From NCBI RefSeq assembly GCF_011927905.1, contig NZ_JAATJL010000001.1, positions 3,720,001 through 3,784,000 on the forward strand: a stretch of 64,000 bases of DNA, written 5' to 3'. How positions within the stretch are numbered: position 1 is the stretch's first letter; each line of letters opens with the position of its first letter. Origin of the DNA: Arthrobacter pigmenti (GTDB taxonomy: Bacteria > Actinomycetota > Actinomycetes > Actinomycetales > Micrococcaceae). The notes beneath the pieces were generated by a model, which was given only the letters and a program-made list of their open reading frames with translations, was not told where the DNA came from and searched no databases. Positions 26,670 to 35,593 of the stretch are shown here, in pieces. Made by a program: the position numbers and the translations under genes.

Positions 26670-27058
26670 CGTGTCCATGGCGAGAGCGAAAGAGATGTCT
26701 GTCAGGGAGCTGGCCCGGGTTCCACCGGCGCACCGTGCGTGCCGCGTTGGCTGACTGGACACCGCCGCCGCGTAGGGCTCGGTCAGGACGGCGCCGCCTA
26801 TGGAACCATGGCTGGAGATCATCGGGGCTTGGCTGGTCGCGGACATTGCTGCCACGCGTGCGCAGTGCCATACCGCCCGGTGGGTGAACGCCATACCGCC
26901 CGGTGGGTGAACATGGGGCGACCGTGGAATGTCCGCGGTGATTCACGCGGTGGCGAAGATGCGGCGGGAACTGGTGGGGAAACCGGCTGATGTCGCGGTC
27001 CGGCAGACCCATGCCCCCGGCGCGGAGGCAGAGGTGGACTTCGGCGAGTTCAATTGCC
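26670..27058 (+). pseudogene. IS21-type IstA relic
   Basis: ARAKEMSVRELARV near 26680 and VIHAVAKMRRELVGKPADV followed by THAPGAEAEVDFGEF (26929-27058) are typical of the IstA transposase of IS21 elements. Stops and frame changes lie between, and the sequence breaks off inside the recombinase relic on the other strand. Confidence 0.65.
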
Positions 27059-27059
27059 G

Positions 27060-27665
27060 ACGCATCAGGGCGAGCGTGCTGCAAATCGTCGGACACCGCC
27101 TTGCCGACCTCGGCGGTCAGCGGTAACAACGCGCTACGGCCGGTCTTGCGGGCGCGCACCCGCACGGTCGCGTTGGATCTATCGAGATCATCCAACCGCA
27201 GTTGGACGACCTCACCTGCGCTCAATCCCAGACGGGCCATGCACAAGATGATCGCGCGGTCTCGCAGCCCGCGAGGCGAAGACGAGTCCAACGACGCAAT
27301 CAGCTACTCGAAAGTCCCAGAACCCAGATGCCGAACAAGGCCGGTGTTACGACGGCGCCATCGGGACGGGTGTCCTCCAACCGGTCCTCGCGCAATCCCG
27401 CCGTGCGCAGAACCGAAAGAATGAGCGCAACGCCGACGCCGCCAACTCCACCGTCCTGGTCCGGTAGCGGCCCGAGAGGCCGCCCACAAACAGCCACCAC
27501 CTCCGGTGCACGGATCTCCAGGGGATCGACCACACCGTCGGGTAAGACCGCGACCAAGAACTGGTCCACATACTCGGCGTAGTTTCGCCAGGCCCCTGCA
27601 CACACGCCGCGAATCCCGCACAAATACTCGTCAAAGGCCGCGATCAGATCCCCCACCGTCTCCAA
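27060..27665 (-). pseudogene. Tyrosine recombinase relic 2
   Basis: The N-terminal SAM-like part (VGDLIAAFDEYLCGIRGVCA, 27300-27665) is followed, in another frame, by the first part of the catalytic domain (GLRDRAIILCMARLGLSAGE, VQLRLDDLDRSNATVRVRAR, KTGRSALLPLTAEVGKAV) from 27291. The H-x-x-R and Tyr boxes are missing: the frame runs into the IS21 relic near 27060. It may be the remains of the island's or a passenger's integrase. Confidence 0.75.
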
Positions 27666-27680
27666 CTCGTCATCACTCTG

Positions 27681-27715
27681 CTACTTGTCTATGAACCGAT
27701 CAGATAGACAAGTAG
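27681..27715. repeat. 12-bp inverted repeat beside recombinase relic 2
   Basis: CTACTTGTCTAT and ATAGACAAGTAG are perfect arms around an 11-nt spacer, just upstream of the recombinase start. It could be a recombinase binding or crossover site, or an operator for the recombinase gene. Confidence 0.6.
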
Positions 27716-27781
27716 CTTCGCGATTACGTGCAGTCTTGGCGAGGTGAACCGCCCTCAGAACCCTGCCAGCACAAGGTCAGA

Positions 27782-28499
27782 TCAGGCGCTCAGGCCGGCG
27801 AACTGCATGTAACCGGGGACTTGAGCGGAATACATGATGTCGCCCACCCAGATATGGTTCAACGCCCCGGTGTCCCACTGCCGTATTGCTGCGTCAGCGG
27901 GGTAAGCATCAGCGTGGTCGATGATCGTCGTCGTCCGCCACCGCTTCGGGAAGATGCCCCGTGACCCGAGACACCGCATAGTTCTCACGACCGTCTTCCG
28001 CGAGATGATCTCGCCGTCCTCGCGGAGATCGACGAGGATCATCGGCGCACCAGACACCTCATCAGACTCACCGTGCAGCCAGGCCACTTTCTGCTCGATT
28101 CTCTCCTGCCGGACCGCCCGCCTCGACGGAACTCGGTCCAGCGAAACGTAGTAACCGGAGCGTGCAACATCGAGGAGCCTGACCATCCGCACGATTGTGA
28201 AGTTGCTTTTCTCCACCCGCATCAGCTCGGAAGCTTCCCGTTCGTCTCCGACGCTTCCTGGGCGAAGAAGAGCGAAGCGTATTTCAAGAACGCCCGATCC
28301 ATCTTCAGCTCCGCATTCTCCCTACGCAGCCGCGCCAGCTCCGCCTGCTCTGTCTCGGACAACGCCCCCGCGTCCGCCTCATGTCGGCTCTTGTAAGCGT
28401 TGCCCCAGTTGCCGAGCGGCCGGTGTTTATCACCAACCTCACAGCCTCATCCTCGTATTCAGGCGTATACGCTTTGCGCTGGTTTCCCATACTGAACAT
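27782..28499 (-). pseudogene. IS3-family element relic (OrfA and OrfB fragments)
   Basis: OrfA starts at 28499 with the usual NQRKAYTPEYEDEAVRLVIN and degenerates. The OrfB N-terminus (KSNFTIVRMVRLLDVARSGY, 28222) continues to GALNHIWVGDIMY, the start of the DDE core, and stops at 27782. Most of the catalytic core is lost. Confidence 0.75.
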
Positions 28500-28706
28500 C
28501 CTCTATTAGAGAGTGTCCAAATGGGGTCAAGGCCATTGTGATCCAGCTGGACTCAATCGTGGCCTGTTTGCTGGGGAGATTGTTCCTAAGCACTGCAACT
28601 CATGGTCCTGAGTAGAGTTCAAGTCCCTCCGGGCGCGAGATTGAATTCGAGCCTTTCCAACGGAGCCCGGCGACGGCCTATTCAGGCCGTTCGGGCGGCC
28701 GCTCGG

Positions 28707-28728
28707 GGGTGCGCCACCACGCGCACCC
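28707..28728 (-). terminator. Hairpin downstream of the FAD/Fe-S gene
   Basis: GGGTGCGC and GCGCACCC pair around a 6-nt loop 10 nt after the stop of the leftward sugar operon. No T-run follows, so termination is uncertain. Confidence 0.35.
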
Positions 28729-28737
28729 ACCGAGAAC

Positions 28738-31563
28738 TCACGTTGAAGGCCTTGTAGCTTCTTCAAGCACCTCAAGGAGGTGGCGGTATTCGTGACCCGT
28801 GGCGCGGCTCATCCCGATCTCGCACGTGCGGTTTGCTGACACGTAAGCGTTGAACTCGCCGGCCATGACCTCAGCGGCTTCCGCTCGGGTCGCCGATGCG
28901 GTGAGCTCGGGATGCAACAGGCCGCGGTCGCCGGCGAAGGCGCAGCATCCCCAGTCGATGGGCACGCGCACGTCATACGCGACCGCGTTGGCGATCGCCA
29001 ACATGGCATCGTTGATGCCGAGCTGGGAGGTCGAGCAGGTCGTGTGAACTGTCATCCGTGGCACTGTGCTCGTGATCCGAATGCCCGGCAGCACTCGCTC
29101 GTAAACGAATTCGACGGCGTCGACGAAGCGAAGCGCAGCGAAGTCACCCCCGGCCCGGATCGCGAGTTGCTGCATGGTCAAGAGCCCTTCGGTGCACGAC
29201 GCGGCGTCGCACACGATGGGAATGCGGCCGCCGTCGCTCGCGGTCAGCAGCGCGGGTAGCACTACTGACGACATGTGCTCGTAACCCGCGGAGAAGCCCT
29301 TCGACTTCCACGGGGTGCCGCAGCACATCGACGAGATGCCGTCGGGAACAGCCCACGTGAGGTCCGCTCGCTCGCACAGCTCGAGAAAGGCCCTCGACAC
29401 ACCGAGCGACCCCTCGGCGGGGCCGAACAGGGTCGTGATGCACGCCGAGAAGAACACGACATCAGTTGTTGCGGTAGTGGGCACGGGCCGCGGTCGACGC
29501 GAGCCGCCGCCCGGCAGGCCGTCGTCGTAGAGGGGAACTGTCTCGTGGCCGAGCAGCGCCCGACCCACGGTCGTGGCCGCGACGGGGAACGCGGCGGGCA
29601 GAGCATGTGCGACCTCCATGGCGAGCCCACCAACTCGTGAGAAGGCTCCCCACGTCGACGACAAGGCCCTCCACGCCTTTTGCTCGACTGCGTTGCGGCT
29701 TTCCTGGCGCAGCCGCCGCACAAGATCTCCCGTGTTGATATCGACCGGGCACGCCACTTTGCACATGCCGTCGACAGCACACGTTTCGATACCGTCGTAT
29801 TCGTAGTCGTCACGGAGTTCTGCGAGCAGGGCGCTGTCGCCGGCATCCTCGGCAACTTTCATCTCCCGGCGAAGTACTATGCGCTGCCGTGGGGTGAGCG
29901 TAAGGTTCTTGCTCGGGCACGCGGGTTCGCAATAGCCGCACTCGACGCAACGGTCTACCTCCTTTTCGACAGTGGGCACGAGCTTGAGGTCAGCGAGGTA
30001 GGACCGCGGATCATCGGAGAGCAACACTCCTGGGTTGAGAATGCCTGCTGGATCGCATAAAGACTTTACCGCCCACATCACCTCGTAAAGCTCGCCGCCG
30101 TACTGCCGCCGCACAAAGGGAGCCATGATCCGACCCGTGCCGTGCTCGGCCTTGAGCGATCCGCCGTGTGAAAGCACGAGCTCGACTAGCTCCGCAGTGA
30201 ACCTTTCGTATCGCGCGAGTTGGATCGGGTCGTCGAAGCACTCGTTGAGCATGAAGTGGATGTTGCCGTCCTTTGCGTGGCCAAATATAACGCTGTTTTC
30301 GTACCCGTGCTCGTCGAACATGCGCGCTAGCGCCTCGCACACTGGCAGCAGTTCGGTGACCGGGACCACGATGTCTTCGAGGAGGGCGGTGGTGCCGCTC
30401 GGTCGTGCGCCGGCGACAGCTGTGTAGAGACCCTTGCGCGTGTGCCACAGTGCGGAGCGCACACCGGCATCGGTGCTGAGAACAGGCGCGCGGGTGAGAG
30501 GCAGTGCCGCGAATACCTGCGCGGCATCCGTTGCCTTGTGCTCGAGTTCGTCGACTCTGTGCGCCTGAAACTCGATGAGCAACGCCGCGTGAGTGGTGAT
30601 GCTGAGCTCGGCAACCTCCTGCGGGCAATCGTGTGCGCGCTGCGCGACGCGCAAGCTCTGGGCATCCATAAGTTCGATAGTCGCGAGACCCGTGGCGAGC
30701 AGGGCGGGCAGGGCCCTCGTGGCATCTCGGAGGCTTTCGAAAACGAGGAGGCCTGTCGCCGCGTGCGGCAGGACCTCCACGGTGCGAAACGTGGCTTCGG
30801 CGACGAAGGCGAGTGTGCCCTCGCTGCCGATGATGAGATGGGTGAGTATGTCGATCGGTCGCTCGAAGTCGGTGAAGGAGTTGAGCCCGTAACCCATTGT
30901 GTTCTTCATCGAGTAGAGGCGCTTGATCTCCGAGAGTGACGCCGGGTTCGAATTCACCCTTTCGTGGAGTCGTTGCAGGCCGCTGTAGAGCGCGGGCTCA
31001 AGCCTCTCCAGCGCGGCGTCTGCGCCGACATCCGCTGTGTCGATGATGGTCCCGCTGGGCAGCACGAAGACCATCGACTCGAGCGTGCGGTAGGTGTTCT
31101 GCTCGATGCCGCACGCCATGCCACTGGAGTTGTTGGCAACGACGCCACCAATGGTGCAGGCGATCTCGCTCGCTGGGTCGGGTCCGAGTTTGCGGCCGTG
31201 GCGAAGCAGGTGCGCGTTGCACTGTCGTACGGTCGCGCCGGGCTGAACGCGGAGACGTCGGCCCGCCTGCTCCACGGTGATTCGCTGGAATCTCGATCGG
31301 GTGTCGACGAGCACATTGCCAGTGACCCCTTGGCCCGAGAGACTTGTCCCACCAGAACGGAAGGTGACCGGGTGGTTGCCCTCGCTGCTAGCTCGGAAGA
31401 TGCGGGCCACATCCTCGGCCGTCTCCGGTGTGAGAACCACGTCAGGCACCAGCAGGTAATGCGACGCGTCGTGCGCCATCGCGAACCGGTCGATCGAGCG
31501 TTCTCGAACGCCCACGCCGGGGCCCAGAATGCTGGGATCGAGCACGGCGGCCCGCACGCTCAT
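28738..31563 (-). CDS. FAD- and Fe-S-binding 2-hydroxyacid dehydrogenase (D-lactate dehydrogenase type)
   Basis: A 941-residue fusion. An N-terminal FAD_binding_4 domain (about 30-260) has SGGTSLSGQG and IGGVVANNSSGMACG. A FAD-oxidase C domain (about 260-520) has GHAKDGNIHF and AEHGTGRIMAPF. Two 4Fe-4S motifs follow (CVECGYCEPACPS, CAVDGMCKVACPV near 540-610), then a CCG-type domain with MCCG and WGCCAFAGDRG. This GlcD-GlcF-like fusion oxidises D-2-hydroxyacids such as D-lactate and passes electrons to the respiratory chain, so an acid from aldolase cleavage is a plausible substrate. ATG 31563 overlaps the upstream stop as ATGA; last gene of a four-gene leftward operon. Confidence 0.85.
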   Translation of the reverse strand: MSVRAAVLDPSILGPGVGVRERSIDRFAMAHDASHYLLVPDVVLTPETAEDVARIFRASSEGNHPVTFRSGGTSLSGQGVTGNVLVDTRSRFQRITVEQAGRRLRVQPGATVRQCNAHLLRHGRKLGPDPASEIACTIGGVVANNSSGMACGIEQNTYRTLESMVFVLPSGTIIDTADVGADAALERLEPALYSGLQRLHERVNSNPASLSEIKRLYSMKNTMGYGLNSFTDFERPIDILTHLIIGSEGTLAFVAEATFRTVEVLPHAATGLLVFESLRDATRALPALLATGLATIELMDAQSLRVAQRAHDCPQEVAELSITTHAALLIEFQAHRVDELEHKATDAAQVFAALPLTRAPVLSTDAGVRSALWHTRKGLYTAVAGARPSGTTALLEDIVVPVTELLPVCEALARMFDEHGYENSVIFGHAKDGNIHFMLNECFDDPIQLARYERFTAELVELVLSHGGSLKAEHGTGRIMAPFVRRQYGGELYEVMWAVKSLCDPAGILNPGVLLSDDPRSYLADLKLVPTVEKEVDRCVECGYCEPACPSKNLTLTPRQRIVLRREMKVAEDAGDSALLAELRDDYEYDGIETCAVDGMCKVACPVDINTGDLVRRLRQESRNAVEQKAWRALSSTWGAFSRVGGLAMEVAHALPAAFPVAATTVGRALLGHETVPLYDDGLPGGGSRRPRPVPTTATTDVVFFSACITTLFGPAEGSLGVSRAFLELCERADLTWAVPDGISSMCCGTPWKSKGFSAGYEHMSSVVLPALLTASDGGRIPIVCDAASCTEGLLTMQQLAIRAGGDFAALRFVDAVEFVYERVLPGIRITSTVPRMTVHTTCSTSQLGINDAMLAIANAVAYDVRVPIDWGCCAFAGDRGLLHPELTASATRAEAAEVMAGEFNAYVSANRTCEIGMSRATGHEYRHLLEVLEEATRPST

Positions 31564-32567
31564 GCGAGCGCCGCCTCACGGGAACCGACGGAGATACGCA
31601 CCTCGTGTGACCGGGACTGCCCTGGAGCGAGCACGGGGGCTCCGGCGTTCTTGTTCGCACGGTCGGGGCCGAAAAGGGGAGCAGTGGCCGGCTCGATGCC
31701 AAGGGCCCACCGGCCGCGGGTGGGGAACATCCATTGGTGCAGGCGCGGCAGTGTCGTCGCCGACCAGTCGACGACGACGGCGAGGTCGGCAACCGAACTG
31801 AGGATCGTCGCGCGCGCCAAGCCGTCTGATGTCTGTCGCACTCTTCGGTGCTCGAACACTGCCTCCGTGATATGGTCGGCCGGCTTGGGCAGCACGCTCC
31901 AGTCCGGCACGTCGGGGTGCGGTGTTGCCGCCCTGACCTCCTCGCTCGCGACGATGACCTGGCTGCCAGGTGCGACGACGGGAGCGCCGAAGTTGAGGTG
32001 GTACAGCATACTGAGGGGGGCGGCCTCGGGACCGATGTTCGTGACCTCGTCGGTGACCGTGAGCCGGGACATCCCGTCGACGTCTGATGCCGCACGGTAG
32101 CTCCTGCGCACGCTGAAGGACGGGCCGAACACTGCGACGCTCTCGATCAGCGCATCGATGGAGACGCTGCCCTCCTCTGCGACATGCCACGATACTTGGT
32201 CGGCGGGCAGGTGGTTGGCGCGTCCGTGCATCCCCTCCCCGCTGCCTTCGGCACCGATCGTGCCGAAACCGCAGGTGGTTAGCAAGCCGCCTGTGAAGCG
32301 CGTGAGCCACTCGACTCCTGAGGGTGACGGAAGCGCGCGCGAGTCGCTCACCGGCGAGAACCACGAGATGGGGATGCCGCGGTGCCAAGTATCGCCGATG
32401 TCGAATCCCCGCCCCGGGAGCACCTCAAACTCAAACGAGTCGAAGAGGCGTGCCGTGAGCAGTCTTTCGGCAGCGGGGGTGCCGGGGATTCCGATCGACT
32501 CCTTCACGGATGCACGCGGCCGCAGTGACGCGAAGAGGCCGTAGCTCGCCAGCTCGCGCGCGCTCAC
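31560..32567 (-). CDS. DUF4432 aldose-1-epimerase-like protein
   Basis: A 335-residue protein of the DUF4432 family in the galactose-mutarotase-like superfamily, with SFEFEVLPGRGFDIGDTWHR near the N-terminus, TCGFGTIG, and HQWMFPTRGRWALGIEPATA before the C-terminus. The family is predicted to act on the anomeric carbon of sugars; direct biochemistry is scarce. GTG 32567 overlaps the preceding stop as GTGA, so it is preferred over the longer frame to 32609. A fragment of a second homologue lies at 39955-40179 beside the LacI gene. Confidence 0.75.
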   Translation of the reverse strand: MSARELASYGLFASLRPRASVKESIGIPGTPAAERLLTARLFDSFEFEVLPGRGFDIGDTWHRGIPISWFSPVSDSRALPSPSGVEWLTRFTGGLLTTCGFGTIGAEGSGEGMHGRANHLPADQVSWHVAEEGSVSIDALIESVAVFGPSFSVRRSYRAASDVDGMSRLTVTDEVTNIGPEAAPLSMLYHLNFGAPVVAPGSQVIVASEEVRAATPHPDVPDWSVLPKPADHITEAVFEHRRVRQTSDGLARATILSSVADLAVVVDWSATTLPRLHQWMFPTRGRWALGIEPATAPLFGPDRANKNAGAPVLAPGQSRSHEVRISVGSREAALA

Positions 32568-33544
32568 GGCAATGGGGGTCGAGCGAGGAGGGCGCTGCCA
32601 TCGATCCAAAAGCTCCCCGCCTCGAAGGGCACCAAGGTCGTCGATCCAGCCGCGAGGGCATGCACCGCACCCGATGCGAGGGTGAGTTGAGCATCGTCAC
32701 CGAGGACGATGACGATGCTGAATCCCGCAGGGAACTCCCGCCGGTGCGTGATGCGGTCGAGACGAAAGTAGGCGTCGGCTTCCTTAGGCAATGCACCACC
32801 GTCGCTCACTCGGCGCCGCACGAGCGCCTCGACTTCTGCGTCGGTGCGCCCTTGGACCTCCACCGCGCTGAGGGCCAGATCGAAGCCCAAACCGAGATGC
32901 CCGTCCTTCTGCCCGTCGAGGTCGAAGCCCTTCCACTCTAGGAGAATCGAGAGGTCTTCGGGCTCCTGCACCTCGGCCAGCAGGATGCCGGCACCTATCG
33001 AGTGCAGCACGCCGTGCGGGACAAACACGCAATCGCCAGCCTCGACGGGGATCTCGTGCATGAGGCCCAGCATCCCTGCCGAGTCCTGAGTAGTGACGAG
33101 TGCCTGGAGTTCATCGAGGGACACCGATCGGGTGAGAGCGAGGTGCACGGTGCCCGGGGAGAGGATGTACCACGCTTCGGCCTTGCCGTGCGCTGCCGAG
33201 ACGTGCCGACTGGCAAATTCACCATCCGGATGAGCATGCACGGGCAGCCGTTGGCCCGCGTCCAGGAGCTTCACGAGCAGCATCGTGTCTTCGCTGTACT
33301 TGTCCACGTGGCTGGGCCCGAGCCACGCCGAGGGGTCTGCGCTGATCGCCTCAGCCAGCAGCCGGCCATCGGCGAGCCGCGTCATACCTACTGGCGAGTC
33401 ACCGCGCACGCTTGTCGTTGACGCCACCCAGTCCTCGGGAGTATTGGGTGGCGATGGCGTTTCCGCACGGAACTCAGAGATGCGCGTTCCGCCTTGGTAG
33501 AAGCGGGAAGGCGGCTGGTTGGAGGGGAGCAGGATCGGCTCCAT
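32564..33544 (-). CDS. Class I mannose-6-phosphate-isomerase-like cupin
   Basis: A 326-residue protein with the type I phosphomannose isomerase cupin core: LPVHAHPDGEFA and AEAWYIL provide metal ligands, and GDCVFVPHGVLHSIGAG is the second cupin motif. It probably interconverts an aldose and ketose, or their phosphates, between the importer and the kinase/aldolase steps. ATG 33544 is preferred because GAGAGGA lies 6 nt upstream; GTG 33580, overlapping the kinase stop, is the alternative. Isomerase specificity cannot be read from sequence. Confidence 0.75.
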   Translation of the reverse strand: MEPILLPSNQPPSRFYQGGTRISEFRAETPSPPNTPEDWVASTTSVRGDSPVGMTRLADGRLLAEAISADPSAWLGPSHVDKYSEDTMLLVKLLDAGQRLPVHAHPDGEFASRHVSAAHGKAEAWYILSPGTVHLALTRSVSLDELQALVTTQDSAGMLGLMHEIPVEAGDCVFVPHGVLHSIGAGILLAEVQEPEDLSILLEWKGFDLDGQKDGHLGLGFDLALSAVEVQGRTDAEVEALVRRRVSDGGALPKEADAYFRLDRITHRREFPAGFSIVIVLGDDAQLTLASGAVHALAAGSTTLVPFEAGSFWIDGSALLARPPLP

Positions 33545-33576
33545 TGAAGTCCTCTCATCGACGGGTTGCGTGGTGT

Positions 33577-34611
33577 TCACGGCGCAAACAGGGTGGCTAG
33601 TGTCGGCTCCAGGCAGGTGACGCCTGCAGGGGTGGGCCTGTCGCCGCTGATCACCAGTGCCGAGCTCGCGGCAGCGAGCGCCGCGGCGAGAGTAGGTGTC
33701 GCTCCGCCCGATAGAGCGAACAACAGACCGGCGGTGCTGGCATCTCCTGCCCCGTTGGTGGTGATGGGATTATCCACCCAGAGCGGCGGCACGGTGAGGG
33801 CTTGGTCTGCCCAAGTCTCGGCGAGAGGCGCAAGTACGCGGCCGCCACGGCGTAGGCGCGCTGCCGAACCTGTGCGCAGGCGAAGTCTGTGGCCCCCGGC
33901 GGAGATCGCGACGATGGCCACGCCCTGATCGAGCATCCGGTCGGCGAGCCGGTCGACGAGCGCGAGAGAGTACGGCTCGTCGATGCGCAGCGCCGATGTG
34001 AGGTCGTCGAAGCTCGGGCTCGCGATGTCGCACTCGGAGAAGGCCAACTCGAGGATCGAATGCCAATCGAGGGATCCCACGGACGAGGTGCGATCGACGA
34101 CCGCGAGGTCGATCGACGTTGTGACTCCTTCTGCACGAGCGCGCGCGAGGAGCGTGTGCAGGGGGCGACCGCCGTCGGTAAGCACCCCAGGCAACAGTGT
34201 CGGGTAGCCGACGTGCAGCAGGTCATGGCCTTCGACTCGCACGAAGGTTCCGTCGAATTCGTCGTTAGCGCCCGTGTGGTGCCAAAACGTGCGATCGACG
34301 CCCGGCCGTTCAATGACAAGGCTGTACGACGTCGCTAACTGGCTCGAAACGTTGAGACGGGGCGTCCCGAAGCCCTGAGCGTCGAGCTTCGAGAGCAGGA
34401 GGGCACCCAACTCGTCGTCGCCTATGCTCGCGTACGGAGTAACGGCGGCGCCGAGGTCGGCCAATGCACGACCGGTGTTCGCTACCGAGCCGCCTAGCGT
34501 GATCGAGAGTTGCCCGACTTCGACGAGTTGACCCGGCTTCAGTCGCACGGTGTCCCCTAACGGCGGGGTGATGTCTAGGCATAGGTGGCCCGCGACGGCG
34601 ATTGAATGCAC
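33577..34611 (-). CDS. PfkB-family sugar kinase
   Basis: A 344-residue ribokinase-like protein with LGGSVANTGRALADLGA near residue 38 and the catalytic/anion-hole motif TNGAGDAS near residue 285. PfkB kinases phosphorylate sugars or sugar phosphates with ATP. Next to a class I aldolase and an isomerase, it most likely makes the phosphorylated ketose that the aldolase cuts. Start ATG 34611. First gene of the leftward operon; its promoter region, shared with the divergent aldolase gene, holds operator site 6. Confidence 0.85.
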   Translation of the reverse strand: MHSIAVAGHLCLDITPPLGDTVRLKPGQLVEVGQLSITLGGSVANTGRALADLGAAVTPYASIGDDELGALLLSKLDAQGFGTPRLNVSSQLATSYSLVIERPGVDRTFWHHTGANDEFDGTFVRVEGHDLLHVGYPTLLPGVLTDGGRPLHTLLARARAEGVTTSIDLAVVDRTSSVGSLDWHSILELAFSECDIASPSFDDLTSALRIDEPYSLALVDRLADRMLDQGVAIVAISAGGHRLRLRTGSAARLRRGGRVLAPLAETWADQALTVPPLWVDNPITTNGAGDASTAGLLFALSGGATPTLAAALAAASSALVISGDRPTPAGVTCLEPTLATLFAP

Positions 34612-34658
34612 AGGCTTTCCTTTCGAGTATCGGTGGAATTAACCACGCAGTTGAACTA

Positions 34659-34670
34659 GACAACGTTATT
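34659..34670. promoter_or_regulatory. LacI-type operator, site 6 (GACAACGTTATT)
   Basis: Two mismatches from GACAACGTTGTC in the 136-bp divergent promoter between the kinase and aldolase operons, well placed to control both. Confidence 0.55.
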
Positions 34671-34747
34671 GCAACGGAGCTAGTCTGACACAAACGGCGC
34701 CCGAAACAAACGTGGCGGCGAGAAGATACCGAGGAGAAATTCACTAA

Positions 34748-35593
34748 ATGTCCCAATTCCGCCTCAACAGGCTCTTCAACGCGAGCTCGGGCAAAGCGCT
34801 CGATGTGGCTGTCGATCATGGATTCTTCGGCGAGTCGTCGTTCATCACGGGCATCGAAGACATGGATGCCGTAGTCGCGACTCTTGTTCGTGCCAACCCC
34901 GACGCCGTACAACTCACACTCGGCCAGGCACGAATCCTGCAGCGCATCCCCGGCAAACAAAAGCCGGCCCTAGTGCTGCGCACCGATGTCGCCAACGTGT
35001 ATGGCGATCCCCTCGACAGCCACATCTTCAGCCATCACGTCCCCAACGCGATCGAGGAGGCAGTTCGGCTAGACGCGGTTGCCGTATGCGCAAACCTCAT
35101 GCATCTCCCCGGTCGTCCCGAGATCCGAGAGTCGAACATCCTGTCCATCATGGCGTTGCGCGAGCAGGCGACAAGATTCGGGATGCCCCTCATGATCGAG
35201 CCCCTCGTGATGCAGGACAACGCCAATGCGGGCGGCGGCTACATGGTCGACGGCGACACCGACAAGATCGTGACGCTGGTGCGCCAGGCGAAGGAACTCG
35301 GGGCAGACCTCATCAAGGCGGACCCGACAGACAACATCGCCGACTACTCAAAAGTCATCGCTGTGGCGGGTGACGTGCCCGTACTCGTGCGAGGCGGCGG
35401 TCGAGTCGACGATCGCACGCTTCTTGAGCGCACTGTTGCGGTGCTTGACCAGGGCGCAAGCGGCATCGTGTACGGCCGCAACGTCATCCAACACCCGAAA
35501 CCGGCGGGGATTACCTCGGCGCTCATGGCCGTGCTGCACGCAAGCGCGAGCGTTGATGACGCGCTCGACATCATCGAAGGGAGCGCGGCGTGA
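34748..35593 (+). CDS. Class I aldolase of the DhnA/FbaB/LsrF family
   Basis: A 281-residue TIM-barrel aldolase with an N-terminal ALDVAVDHG, MPLMIEPL in the middle, and a likely Schiff-base lysine in ADLIKADPTD near residue 187; GGGR and GIVYGRNV at the C-terminus form the phosphate-binding site. The family includes fructose-1,6-bisphosphate aldolase, LsrF and sulfofructose-phosphate aldolase relatives. Here it should split the kinase's product into two three-carbon units. A GAGGAG lies 11 nt before the ATG. It is the first gene of the rightward operon and ends in a 4-nt overlap with the oxidoreductase gene. Confidence 0.85.
   Translation: MSQFRLNRLFNASSGKALDVAVDHGFFGESSFITGIEDMDAVVATLVRANPDAVQLTLGQARILQRIPGKQKPALVLRTDVANVYGDPLDSHIFSHHVPNAIEEAVRLDAVAVCANLMHLPGRPEIRESNILSIMALREQATRFGMPLMIEPLVMQDNANAGGGYMVDGDTDKIVTLVRQAKELGADLIKADPTDNIADYSKVIAVAGDVPVLVRGGGRVDDRTLLERTVAVLDQGASGIVYGRNVIQHPKPAGITSALMAVLHASASVDDALDIIEGSAA

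Noticed and set aside
28618-28650. Possible tRNA fragment (GTTCAAGTCCCTCC)
   Set aside because: It resembles a T arm but the stem does not pair and no other arm can be drawn.
30442-32100. Several plus-strand frames over 100 residues
   Set aside because: They are shadows of the FAD/Fe-S and DUF4432 genes, without recognisable families or ribosome-binding sites.
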